Assembly: GCA_963555705.1 (NCBI GenBank)
Contig: OY743170.1
Span: forward strand, 12,749,096 to 12,813,095
Length of the DNA stretch: 64,000 bases
Reading direction: 5' to 3'
From: Ligustrum vulgare
Taxonomy: Eukaryota > Streptophyta > Magnoliopsida > Lamiales > Oleaceae
This document shows positions 12,601-23,637 of the stretch, piece by piece. Each line of letters begins with the position of its first letter. Positions within the stretch are counted from its first letter, which is position 1. The notes beneath the pieces were generated by a model, which was not told the DNA's origin, searched no databases, and saw only the letters and a list, made by a program, of their open reading frames with translations. The translations under genes were made by a program, and so were the position numbers.

Positions 12601-12977
12601 AACTGAGTATAAGAAAAGGAATTTGTTTGAAATCGTGAGCCTTCTGCTTCTCTCTTTGTTAGAACGTCTTGACACACAATAAAATCTTGAACAACCTAAA
12701 ATTAGGTGACTTTCCCACGATGATTTTTGTCGTAATTGCGTATCAAAATTCTCTTACCATTATAGTAATTCTTTCTTGACGTTTTGAACTATTTAAATTA
12801 TCAATACACACTTTCAAGTATAGAAATGATTCATTTTTTAATCAAAATTCTTTTACCATCATTGGCAACTATACATATTAAATGGGGCATATATGAAAAT
12901 TAAGAAATTAATGTACTCTCAACAAATCAAGTGGCCTAAAATTTGGGACAAACAAAAAGAAAAACGAGCATTTTTGT

Positions 12978-12992
12978 GGGACGGAGGGAGTA
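12978..12992. mobile_element. Single Stowaway-like terminus
   Basis: GGGACGGAGGGAGTA followed by TA is the classic Stowaway MITE end. No matching CTCCCTCCGTCCC end was found within several hundred bases upstream, so the element is truncated or too diverged to pair. Confidence 0.5.
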
Positions 12993-14060
12993 TATTGTAT
13001 GGAGTGGCATGTTCCGCTAAGATTTTTTTTTTCCTTGATGTACTTTTGGAGAATTGATTTTAAAGCATGCTAAACCAATATCGCTTATGACCCCTACTTG
13101 ATTCTAGTGACCTCTAAATGGTTCTAGCTCGACGTCCACGTAAAGTCATGATCACATGTTGAAGTACGTTATATAAATAATGTTTTTTAATAGATCTTGA
13201 TAAAAATTAGTGAGATCTATGATTGAAAAGTGAAAAAAGTGACGGATCTCATGAAATAAGATATTAAAAATGAGTTTTAAGATGCCATAACACCACATAA
13301 TGGAAAGTGGGAATAATTTTTAGGCCCATGCTGCAAGCCTGCACTGCACCATACAAAATGCCAACCAGAAACTCAATAATATGAGTGCACTAATGCCCCT
13401 TTCATTTAACCAAAAGCAAAGCAAACTCCGTTGGATTTTGGTTTAATAATTCGAGAAATTGGTCAAGTGTGAAAAAATCAACTAAAGTTATTTCGTGTCA
13501 ACTTGGGTTAAATATTCAAACCCGACCCAATCTTTCATTTTCATTTTGGAGTACGAAATCACATTTTAGTTCATTATACTTGTGTTTTGGAGTGCTATAC
13601 AAATACAAGTGGGAGTCGTTGTATATTGAGAGTTGATTGCCATAAATCTTATGCACCGTTACGAGGTAAATTCGAATTAAGGACAAAATGTTCAACGCTT
13701 ACTTCGACTTTGTCTCTTTTATTCACGTTTCTTTTTCTTGTTTCTTTGTCGTTACTCTATCTATTTGTCGGCACGAATTTCATATACTAATCTTTTATTT
13801 CTTTGACGTCACTATACACAAAATATTTCAACAAACTCGTCGTATATTATGGAAATCTTAAAAAACCAACTTCTTTTTTTTTAAAAAAAAAAAAAAGTCA
13901 GTTTGAAAATAAGTGGGAAAGTAAAAGCAAAAGAGATAAGGCATCAGGCACGCATACACACAAATAAATAAGATCAAGGATTCAAGGAAGTACGAAAAGT
14001 TGAGAAGAAACAGTGGTGGCGGTGGTGGTGGTGGGCACTGACAGAGAGAGGGTCTAATAA

Positions 14061-14070
14061 TTTATATATG
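14061..14070 (+). promoter_or_regulatory. Candidate TATA box of the carbonic anhydrase gene
   Basis: TTTATATATG lies about 85 bp before the ATG at 14153. This would place transcription start near 14095 and leave a 5' leader of about 60 bases. It is inferred from sequence and spacing only. Confidence 0.5.
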
Positions 14071-14152
14071 CACTTCAAATTTTATCAGCAAGTTTAAGTA
14101 TTATTATTGGATCAGCTTGGGCCTTGGAGAAGAAGACCAACACTGCTCTTCC

Positions 14153-16548
14153 ATGGCTACTCTAACCACTGGTTTCTTCATTGTTACACTCACATTTTTC
14201 CTTGTTAACTCTCATTCTGCTGATACAAAACGTATATGCTCTATTGTTGCCTCTCTTTTTTTTTTAATCTAAATTCTTGCCTTAATCGCGATTTTTACGG
14301 TTTATTAATCTTTTTGGATCCTTGTAGAGGTTTATCAACCTGTGCAATTCACCTATTCCGGTGGCACTGGACCGGAGAAGTGGGCGAGCCTAGACCCGAA
14401 ATTCACTATGTGTGCAAATGGGAAATCACAGTCTCCAATTAACATTGTGAAAGCAAAAGTTGTAGTAGACAAGAAGTTGAAGCCATTGATCAGAGAATAT
14501 AATTCTGCAAATGTTACTTTGGTGAATAATAAATTCAATGTTGCGGTTAGTTTTCCTTTTAATATACTTGGCTAGTTTTCTTTTTCATCCAAAAGTTTTA
14601 TGTTGGCTATTTGCGTTGGAAATTTAGGCCTACTTCTAGATTCTGATAGAAGTTGAATAAATGTGTTGGTAAAGAGTAGTTTTAAGGAAATTGGAAAATC
14701 GGTTCGAACAAGAAAACTCAACGGGTCAAGGGTCTGAAGGTCCGACTGAGTCGAATAGGAGTTGAACCAATTTTAATTAAAAAATTAAAAATTATTCTAA
14801 AAATTACTAATTTTTCTAAAAAAACAAGTTATTTCGCAAATAAACTAACATTTACTAATTTAGAAAATAAAATCATACACAAAAGTAACTTAAAACAATT
14901 ATGAAAAATAATTTCAGAACAAAAAAGAAAAATTGGTTTAAAAACCCGGACCTGTTCTCGATTTTCCACGATTAACCCAGTTTCTGGTCCGGATTTTTAA
15001 CTCTCGATTTTTAGTGCAAACCGGATCGATTTTTCGGCTGGTTCCCAATTTCCCGGTTGAATCAATCAGTCCAGTTTCTAAACACTGGCAAAAAACTGTG
15101 AGTCTTATAAAATATGTGATTCATAATTAATTGTTGATGTGACTTATATTAAGATTTAGATTATAATCGCTACCAAACAGGGGATCCTTTTTTCGAAATA
15201 GTAATATATAGAATAAAGAACGTGAAGATTTATGTAGAATAGCCAAAAAAATGTGAAGAAAACATAAACAGGTGGTAGCGAGACTTGAACTGAGATACCA
15301 TGACTGGTCGTTCACTTGATTTAAAAATACCCAAGTTATGAGTTAGGATCACATTTGTAACATTTAAACATTGTCATTAACACTGATGGATCGAGTCTTA
15401 AATTAAACTCTTTATGCAGGTGGTTTACCCTAGTAATTGTGGAAAGTTGATTGTGGATGGCAAGAAGTATTCCTTGAAGCAAATGCACTGGCATTCTCCT
15501 TCAGAGCACCGAATCGATGGCCAGCAGTAAATCCTATCCCTATTTCCTTCTCTCCCACACGTCACGGCCGGTTTTGGTCTGGCACGGTCTCAATTTTCGT
15601 CAGGTCGAGCCTCTACAGCCCAGATCGCACGTCCTGGCTGTAGAGGTGGCCTGGCCAATAGCACGTCATGTCACAAGATGATTATGCCACTCGATACATT
15701 TTGACACATCTACGTCTCTGTTATTGCCTGTTCGGCAAGCCTGTCAGGATTTATAGTTGATTTTATTTATGTATTTTAGGTAAATGTTGTTAAAAAGTTG
15801 ATTAAAAAATGTGCGTGGTTAAAAAGTGATTTAAGAATTTATATTGTTTTTAAATTGATTTATAAACTGTAATAATTGCGTTAACCTTAGCTGACATTTG
15901 TATCGTATTTCAGATTTGCTGCAGAGCTCCATCTGGTGCACATGGCCGATGACGGCAGCGTTTCAGTTGTGAGCATCCTTTTCCAGTTAGGACGCCCCGA
16001 TCCAGTCATCGAGAAGGTATAACTCGAGCAATATTTACATGTTTTATAATGTGCAGAACTGTATTAGACTCGACTGGACAACTCACAACTTTACCGAATA
16101 AGATCGAAAAAAATGTTCTAACATTTGAAATGTTTCTCTACTTACAGATCCAGAACAAATTAAGTGAATTGGCAAAGGAGGTTCATACAAGTAATGAAGA
16201 AGCTCCAGTTACAATAGGACCTTTCCATCCCACAGAAGTGAGGAAAAAGGGGCACAAATATTACAAATATGTTGGTTCTTTCACCACACCTCCCTGCACT
16301 GAAAATGTTACATGGATCATCCTTGCAAGGGTAATAATAAATCATTTCAATTTTGACAATTGTGACACGTTTGGTAAATTGCAATGAATAAAATTGAGAT
16401 TTTTACATAGGTGAAATCAATGTCGAAGGGACAAGTAGAGGCTCTGAAAGCTCCACTCGACACAGGATGCAAGAATAATAATAGACCTGTACAGGAAAGC
16501 AACGGACGCCTTGTGGAGCTTTATGAGGAGCACATGAACCACGTATAG
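14153..16548 (+). CDS. Alpha-type carbonic anhydrase, six exons
   Basis: Exons: 14153-14231, 14328-14545, 15420-15526, 15914-16016, 16148-16330, 16411-16548. All introns are GT-AG and the frame stays open for 275 codons, a normal length for plant alpha-CAs. The enzyme would catalyse reversible hydration of CO2 to bicarbonate. The first ~23 residues form a hydrophobic signal peptide, predicting entry into the secretory pathway. Family motifs are QSPINI (61-66), [10 protein letters not shown] (120-129) with zinc ligands His122 and His124, ELHLVH with ligand His141, and SFTTPPC (213-219) with the catalytic-site Thr215. Cys55 and Cys219 are placed for the usual disulfide. NVT at about residue 95 and at 222 are possible glycosylation sites. 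Introns 2 and 3 contain transposon remnants, yet all splice sites are intact. Beta- and gamma-CAs lack these motifs, so the class is firm; the specific role is not known. Confidence 0.95.
14677..15087. mobile_element. hAT-like repeat in intron 2 of the carbonic anhydrase gene
   Basis: Left end TAGTTTTAAGGAAATTGG and right end, read inverted, CAGTGTTTAGAAACTGGAC are similar. Both are followed inward by GGTTCGAAC/GGTCCGG-type motifs seen in GC-rich plant hAT MITEs. The flanking 8-mers (GTAAAGAG, GCAAAAAA) match only partly, so the limits are tentative. It accounts for most of the 874-bp intron. Confidence 0.5.
15722..15895 (+). mobile_element. Dispersed MITE family copy (d) in carbonic anhydrase intron 3
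   Basis: It contains 'ttttaggtaaatgttg', 'gtggttaaaaagtgattta' and 'aaattgatttataaactg', the family core. It ends about 20 bp before the exon 4 acceptor and makes up nearly half of the 387-bp intron. Confidence 0.75.
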
Positions 16549-16674
16549 AGTTTCTTCTATGGTTATGGAATCTGATTATGAATTGTCAATCGAAGATATA
16601 AATATAAATATAAATTAAGAAAGTAAACATCTTTCAAATATTTAAAATTTTAAAAGTAGTAGAAGTGAATGACT

Positions 16675-17391
16675 TAGAGGGGTCAATTCAGAAGGTTTAA
16701 GTAGGGTCAACCTGTCAACATAAAAGTCCGGTAACTGTCCGTTTGAAAAAAAGTCCGTCCGCTTCGATTTTCGGGCCGGTTCCGAATCAGCTCACAAATT
16801 TCAAACTACAACCTAGGCTCGCCAGCTAGCCCATTCGGGTCGAGCTCATACGAGTCGCATTTCGTTCAGATTTGGCCCGTATAAATAAAAATATAGATTT
16901 TTTTTCATATTTATAACAATTTTTTGTCAAATTTCTAAATACAAAATGATAAATTCATATTTATACCATAAAATATTTACATAAAATTTAACTTTATATT
17001 TTATGTTACATGAATTATTTCTAAATTTACAAATTTAAATAAAACATAAACAAATAATAATTAAATGTTAAACGCATTTCTAATTATTATTATCAAAGAA
17101 CATTACGTTTCTTAGCTATTAGGGAGAAAAATAAGATTTTGCTTTAAAAGTTGTATTAGAGTTTGTAAAAGAATGGAGATTTTTAATGTTACCATATTTA
17201 ATAAAAATGATTTTTTTTTTCACGGATCAGCCTGTAAATCGCAGTCCGCGAAAGTTTGACTCGTGAAACTCGCAGTTCTCAACTTCTTGACCATTGAACC
17301 GTCCGCATGGATCACGGATTGGCCCGCGGTCCCGAATCGATCTGGGTTGATTTTCACTGGTCTAATCGATACATCATTCTTAACACCTCTA
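16675..17391. mobile_element. hAT MITE with perfect 8-bp duplication, downstream of carbonic anhydrase
   Basis: TIRs TAGAGGGGTCAA and TTAACACCTCTA match at 10 of 12 positions. The direct repeat GAATGACT (16667-16674 and 17392-17399) is perfect and 8 bp long, the hAT signature. The interior has GC-rich ends and an AT-rich middle. It shares phrases such as 'ttacgtttcttagctatta' with the element at 42033-42670, so both belong to one family. It starts 126 bp after the carbonic anhydrase stop codon. Confidence 0.92.
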
Positions 17392-17984
17392 GAATGACTT
17401 GTTGAATATATTAATTGGTTGCAGGTGGAGCTAATAAGTCAATAGCAATGTTTAATATTGTAATTGACGTGATACATCTTATCGTTTTATTTTATTGTTT
17501 ACATTACTCAAATTGTTTGGATTTTGACATTCAGGTCCTTAGATCGACTTTTCATTGTGAGAAATATTCTTTGTCCATTTCCTCCATCAAAATCTCGTAA
17601 AAAGACTAATTTACACCTTTCTTCAACAAATAAAAAAGAAATAAAAAAATAATTATAGTTAAAATTCTTTTCTTTCTTTTTTGTGTAAAGTGTAAACGAA
17701 TTCCTTTTTTTCTTTTACAAAAAGTGTAAACGAATTCTATTTAAAACAATTAACAACATATTAAGATAAGAAAAATGTATTTAATCACCCCAATTAACAC
17801 CTTTCAAGTTTCACCAGCACCTCCCCTCCCCTCCCCTCTCCCCTTCACGCCGCCACCACCACCACCATCACCTTCCACTGACCACCACGAAGTACATTAA
17901 TGGATTACTAATATCCAATACAATCATCCAAACTTACACTAATAAATTAAATTCTAACCAACCAAATTAAAAATAAATTTCAAA

Positions 17985-18580
17985 TATTTAATACTTTAAA
18001 AGTAGTAGAAGAGAGTGGCCTGTTCAATATATTAATTGGTTGCAGGCACCAAAAGCTAGCAATTATACAGCAAGTTTGTAAGATGGGGATTTAAATATAT
18101 ACTGCAATTATTTTAGCTAATTGACGCATATTGTGCAAATTGTGTGTATCGTTTTAATTTGACATTTGGGTCATCGGATTGACTTTTAATTGTACAAGAC
18201 ATTCTTAGGGTTCATCTCCGAATAAAGGTACTAGGCCCCAAAAAGTGACTGAGTTATTGTGAGAGCTTGACTTCGATGTAAATGTAATGAGTAAAAAATG
18301 AATTGTTGACAAGTAATAAAGTGTACAACTTTTGGTCCCCTTTTCGAGCACTATAGCATGATTGTTCATTTCCTGCATCAAAATCATGTGAGACGACGAA
18401 AGATTTTATTTTTTCTCTTACTATTAGACGATCACTTCTACTGATTCGATATCCTAGATTTGTCCCTGACCATCACCATCCTCCACCCTCCACCGCGAGC
18501 TATATTATACGACTACTAATATCCAATTTAGTAATCCAAAGTTACATTAATTAATAAAAACCAAACCAAGAACTCTACTC
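17985..18580 (+). repeat. Second copy of an old local duplication downstream of carbonic anhydrase
   Basis: This stretch aligns to 16630-16674 plus 17392-17985. Shared phrases include 'aaaagtagtagaag', 'atattaattggttgcagg', a 'gacattygggtc' phrase, 'catcaaaatc' and 'ctactaatatccaat'. It lacks the hAT element, so it preserves the unoccupied site. No gene was recognised. The interval 18580-19225 that follows shows nothing definite. Confidence 0.7.
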
Positions 18581-19224
18581 CTATTAACACATAATAATAC
18601 TCAATTCAAAAGTCCAACATGAAAACCCAAACATGAAGACTCAAATTACAAATATCAGGGTGATGTGAATGAGCTTTTTGGGTGAGCGGAGCGGTATTTG
18701 AGCGATTGGAGCATTTGATGAAATGCAAGCAAAGAGGCAGTTCTCCAATTCAACCCACGATCTGAAGCAATTTGTCGGAGCCATTGTGGGCGATTGTCAT
18801 AACATAGACGATTGTTAAGAACATAGGCAGTTAGTACAATGTTAGAGGTTAATAAGCGAATGACAGTTATGTAAAGAAGTGGATAGCGGTTACTCTAAAC
18901 CAGTTATGAGACTAAGGCGGTAGTTTAGAAATTCAAATTATTAGTTGTATATATTGTAGAAACTTAAACATTTATAAAAATCAACAAATCAAAACTCTCA
19001 AATAGAGATGTAAATTCCTTATCTTGGTTTTATTAGAATTTTCCTAATTTAATTTTTGTGTTTGCGCTCCTTGGAGGAATTAAGATTTTCAGTGCAAAAT
19101 AATCATTTTTAGGACTTTGTCTTAAAAGGTTTATTTCTTATACTTTCGTGTGATCCCTTTTTAATGGTTAGTACGAGCGAAACAATACACATACGAAGCA
19201 GCTCCATAAGCCACTGTTCGTCAA

Positions 19225-19385
19225 CTATCCTTAAAAAAATGGTTTTTCTTGTTGTTTTTTAGGTAGATGGATGGTTAAAAATTGGTGAGAGAAAATATGT
19301 AGGGTTAGAGATTGATTTGAAGAATTGTGTAGTTTAAATATTGGTTTAAAAACCATAATCATTACTTTAAGGAACGGAGGCTAAA
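19225..19385 (+). mobile_element. Dispersed MITE family copy (e)
   Basis: It carries 'tttttaggtagatggatgg', 'taaaaattggtgagag' and 'atttgaagaattgtgtag', a diverged copy of the family core just outside the Helitron left end. Confidence 0.55.
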
Positions 19386-19459
19386 TGAAACTGGCTCACT
19401 ACAACCAATTCAACTCTTCAAACCTCCGCATCTTATCTTACTTAAGATTAAAGGAGGAG

Positions 19460-20740
19460 AATTTTCCGCCAATTTGACACAACTTTTTGTAATTTTTTTT
19501 TATACAATATTATATATTATATATTTCATTTATTTTCACACTCAACTTTTATTGCTTTCACACTCCAAAGACCAAAACTCAACTTTTATTGTGTTCACAC
19601 TGCAACTTCCACTTAAATATTTTTATGGAGATTTTTTTTTACTTATTTATATTTGATTATTTGTGTTTAAACCTCTCTTTTCATAATTTTTTTTTATCTT
19701 CTAATGTTTTGAATTTTGCAAATAAGTATTTGTGTGCAGTCATACAAATTCAATGCAAAATTTTCAGTTCAAAATTATATCGAAGTTGTATCACGCATCT
19801 AATATTAAATAAATCTTATTGTATAAAACTTTTTATAAATAATCTTATTTTTTTAGTTATTCAGTACACCTAAAAATTTGAGCTCCTTTATATTGCGTTC
19901 TATTAACTTAATTAGTATTTTTATAGAAAGTTACATTTAATACGTAAATAATTTTTTTCAATAATTGTTATATTTTATTGGTATCAATATTATGGATGAA
20001 TAATTTCGTTCATTTATACAAATCTAATATCGACTCCTCCCGCCAATTTGACACAACTTTTTGTGTTTTTTTTTTTTTTTTACAATATTATATATTATAT
20101 ATTTAATTTATTTTCACTCTCAACTTTTATTGCTTTCACACTCAACTTTTATTCCTTTCACACTCTAAAGACCAAAACTCAACTTTTATTGTGTTCACAC
20201 TGCTACTTTCACTTAAATATTTTTATAGAGATTTTTTTTTTACTTTTTTATATTTGATTATTTGTGTTTAAACGTCTCTTTTAATAAAAGTTTTTTTATC
20301 TTTTAATGTTTTGAATTTTGCAAATAAGTATTTGTGTGTAGTCATACAAATTCAATGCAAAATTTTCAGTTCAAAATTATATCGAAATTGTATCACGCAT
20401 CTAATACTAAATAAATCTTATTGTATAATTTTTTTTATAAATAATCTTATTTTTTTAGTTATTTAGTACATCTAAAAATTTAAGCTCATTTGTATTGCGT
20501 TCTATTAATTTAATTAGTATTTTTATAAAAAAATACATTTAATACGTAAATAATTTCTTCAATAATTGTGATATTTTATTAGTATCAATCTTATGGATGA
20601 ATAATTTCGTTCTATTAACTTAATTAGTATTTTTTATAGAAAGTTACATTAAATACGTAAATAATTTTTTCAATAATTGTGATATTTTATTGGTATCAAT
20701 CTTATGGATGAATAATTTCGTTCTGTCATAAAAATCTAAT
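19460..20740 (+). repeat. Tandem duplication (about 575-bp unit) in the Helitron left part
   Basis: The block beginning CGCCAATTTGACACAACTTT occurs at 19466 and 20041 and continues in parallel for over 500 bp. A shorter third copy of the segment from CGTTCTATTAACTTAATTAG starts near 20607. The translated ORFs here are AT-rich shadows and not genes. Confidence 0.9.
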
Positions 20741-21140
20741 ATTGAATTTTCATTTATATTTATATCGAATATTTAATCAATTTTGTATTAAATTTTGTTT
20801 TAAATAATCGTACTTTTAATTCAATATTTATGATTCTTAAATTTTTACAACAATAAGTAAATTATCTCCCAATTTACTTAACTGATAATTGAGATGATCA
20901 ATATTATATTATAATTTTCATCAAAAAACAATTACGTTGTATAAAAATTGTAAAAATTTATAATACCATGAATTTGATGCATCTTTGTCAATCATAATTT
21001 TAGTTTTTTTCTTTTTTTATGATTATCGAATTCGTTTCTTATACGTGTTGTTTTTCATTGTCAATGGTCAAAATAATAAATCTTATCTTTTATAGTATGA
21101 TCTATATTATTAACTTTTTCATCTATTGTTTGATTATTCA

Positions 21141-22245
21141 GATTACATGGACATTGGAGATCCTACATTTAAATATTTATTTTGCAAAGCAAATTTTTGG
21201 TGTGAGGAGAGAGTGAATAAGCATTATAAAATATGTCGTAATTCGAAGTTCTCATTTTGTTGTAGGGTGAACACGATTTTTAATAATATTTCAAAACAAA
21301 CCATTTAAAACGGTTTGGAATTTTTCCAAACCAAACTAAACTATTTCATTTTTTAAACAAAATAAAATCAAACTATTTTTTACAATTTGGTGCGGTTTGA
21401 AACCGTAGATTGTCGATGAATAAATTAGTATATTTCAAAGCGAGCTCGAAAACACATTTTCATCTAAAATTTCGAGTTGAAACTAGCTCAAAAATAGTAT
21501 TAAGTTTCTAATTGATTGCTTTATTGTGAATCAATCCATGTTGACAAACAAACTAAATATATAGAAGTAAACTATCGTTAGCTCTTATATTAAAAATTTT
21601 ATTTTAAGAAAATATTTTGGATGATGATAATGAATTGTAGGAGGAAAAATTATTTCCAAATGATTGTGGATTTGAACAAATTAATCTTTGTCTCCTCAAT
21701 TTTGATTTGTTGACAATAAAAAGTATATTGCTTTTTTTTTTTTTTTAAATTGAACATTTGTCTTTATTTTTATTTTTTAAAATTTGGCGGGTTGGCTGTT
21801 TGAAATCGCGATTTTGACAATTGAAACTTAAACCAAATTGTTTAACGTGGTTTGGAATGTTTACAAACCAAACCATTTGTTACTGTTTAATTCGGTTTTG
21901 TGGTTTATTTGTTCACCCCTACCTTGTTGTATACAAGAGAAAGTGAATATTTCTCTTATGGAAGATCATACTCTAATTTTGAAAGATTTGTTATATGACA
22001 GGAAGACGGGATTAAAAATTCCATTGAGAACATTCGGACATATAATATGATGTTTTCATTCACTTCTATTGGGGAATAGATAATGAACTAAATGATGGTA
22101 GAGGGTCTCCCCTCTTCAGATTACACGATCAAAATTGGCATAAGATTGAGAGTCTATTGCCTAATGATGGTCCAGCTCTACAATTTGCTCGCTTTACATT
22201 GTTTACAATATGAATGAGTTTGAAAGCAAAAAAAGGGTCGTGAGG
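21141..22245 (+). pseudogene. Helitron helicase N-terminal fragment, split by a hAT MITE
   Basis: Translation gives YMDIGDPTF, FCKANFWCEERVNK and KFSFCC up to 21262. After the MITE it resumes with QEKVNISLME, then in other frames RTYNMMFSFTS-like, NDGRG and SLLPNDGPALQFARF. This is the conserved region at the start of the plant Helitron helicase-like domain. Stops and frameshifts are present and the protein ends when the solo LTR begins at 22264. Confidence 0.85.
21263..21921. mobile_element. hAT MITE inside the Helitron helicase fragment
   Basis: TIRs TAGGGTGAACA and TGTTCACCCCTA pair well. The flanking octamers TTTTGTTG and CCTTGTTG match at 6 of 8 positions, consistent with an aged hAT duplication. 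It contains internal AACGGTTTGG/CCAAACC inverted motifs. It interrupts the cysteine codons of the helicase fragment. Confidence 0.85.
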
Positions 22246-23637
22246 TACGTATTATGTATTTATTGTTAGCCCAAGAGTAAACTAACCAAGAGGGAGGTGA
22301 ATTGGTTTATAAAACTTTTTGGATAAATAATATCAAACTTAAAAATCAATAGGTATAAGTATGAGCACTTAGTGTTGTAAGTAACTTAACTATCAATGTA
22401 GTGTGCTATAAATGTGTAAACTTAATTGATAAAGTAAGTATAGCACTTAGATATAGTGTTGCACAATATAAATTGATAGAATAGAGTAAGTGCAACGTAA
22501 GTAAGTAAAAGGGATAAGAGAATGCAAACGCGATTTAAAGAGGTTCAATCAACCAACGTGATCTACGTCCCCCGTTACCGAGCTCTCCGTCACGAGTAAG
22601 GCCAAATCCACTATATTGGTAACTTACAACAAGGAGTACCAAATCCTTAAGTGACTTACAACAAGGAGCACTTATCCTTAGGTGACTTACAACAAGGAGC
22701 ACCTACCCTTAACCAACAATCGAGTTTTCACAAGGCTCTCGAAACCACAAGATATAATGAATTGAATTTACAATTGAAATAACTCTCTTGACAAATGATA
22801 TACTCAAATTAAGTACCGAGAGAGTTAGGCTAACACTTCAATAGATAGCAATGAATTAAGCTCGAGTGTTAGAGAAAAACTTTGATGCAAATGATAATGA
22901 AAAGTTCAATGCAATCAAACAAAGATTTTCAAATAATCTCTTGTTAAAATATTGAATCAAATTAAGTACCAAGAGATGCCACACTTGAATAATTAACAAT
23001 AAGTTAAGCTCAAAGTGTTTAGGCAATGGAACTTTGACGAATCAAATGATAATGAAAAATGTAGCACAAATAATCAAAGTTCCTTAATTGGAATTTCTCT
23101 CTTTTAAAAGATTAAAACAAGTTTAGAATAAAGAGAGACTTACACTTCAATTCAAACATATAATGTGAAGATATTGAGGAAGTTTATACAATGTAAAATC
23201 AAGAATCTTCACAAAAACTTTCTTTCAAAAAACTTTGATGAATTTTGATAAAACAAAGTTGGATCAATCAAAGTATTCTGATAAAGATAGATAAATATAA
23301 ATCAAGTAAGAACAATGAATTTTTCACAAGAAAACTTCTCTAAAATCTCCTCTTAGTTGTTGAAAATGAATGCAAGAGAGAAGACTATTTATAGAGCAAA
23401 TTTCGCACATACTGTCTTTTGCGGTCAACCTATCCTGTCACGCGGTCGACTTCAATATATCCGTTGCTAGAAAATAGCCGTTGGAGTTCAAAAATAGGCA
23501 GTGCGATCGATCTGAAAAAAAATTCGGTCGACCTGAAAATTCAGGATTTCAAAACTTTGATTTTTTAAGGTTTTCTGATCAAAGTTGATTTTGAAAAAGA
23601 TATTTAAATGTCTTTAAAAATGTTAATTGAGCTTTAT

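Larger units (their letters stand above)
10273..14060. other. Intergenic DNA between copia A and the carbonic anhydrase gene
   Basis: No gene could be supported. The stretch contains three copies of the dispersed MITE family (about 10350-10490, 11075-11235, 12437-12600), one hAT insertion (11309-11642), a Stowaway-like terminus (12978-12992) and simple A/T runs (for example 13868-13905). The ORFs at 10449-10886 and 11558-11846 overlap repeats and have no protein signature. Confidence 0.6.

Noticed and set aside
14353..14538. Antisense ORF over carbonic anhydrase exon 2
   Set aside because: It is the shadow of a well-supported exon on the + strand.
15230..15330. Possible tRNA-like B box in carbonic anhydrase intron 2 (inverse of GTTCAAGTCTCGCTACC)
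   Set aside because: No A box at proper spacing, tail or target duplication was found; it may be an old SINE scrap but cannot be supported.
19474..20257. Phe/Tyr/Ile-rich ORFs that look like membrane proteins
   Set aside because: They are AT-rich translations of tandem-duplicated Helitron non-coding DNA; the paired ORFs reflect the duplication.
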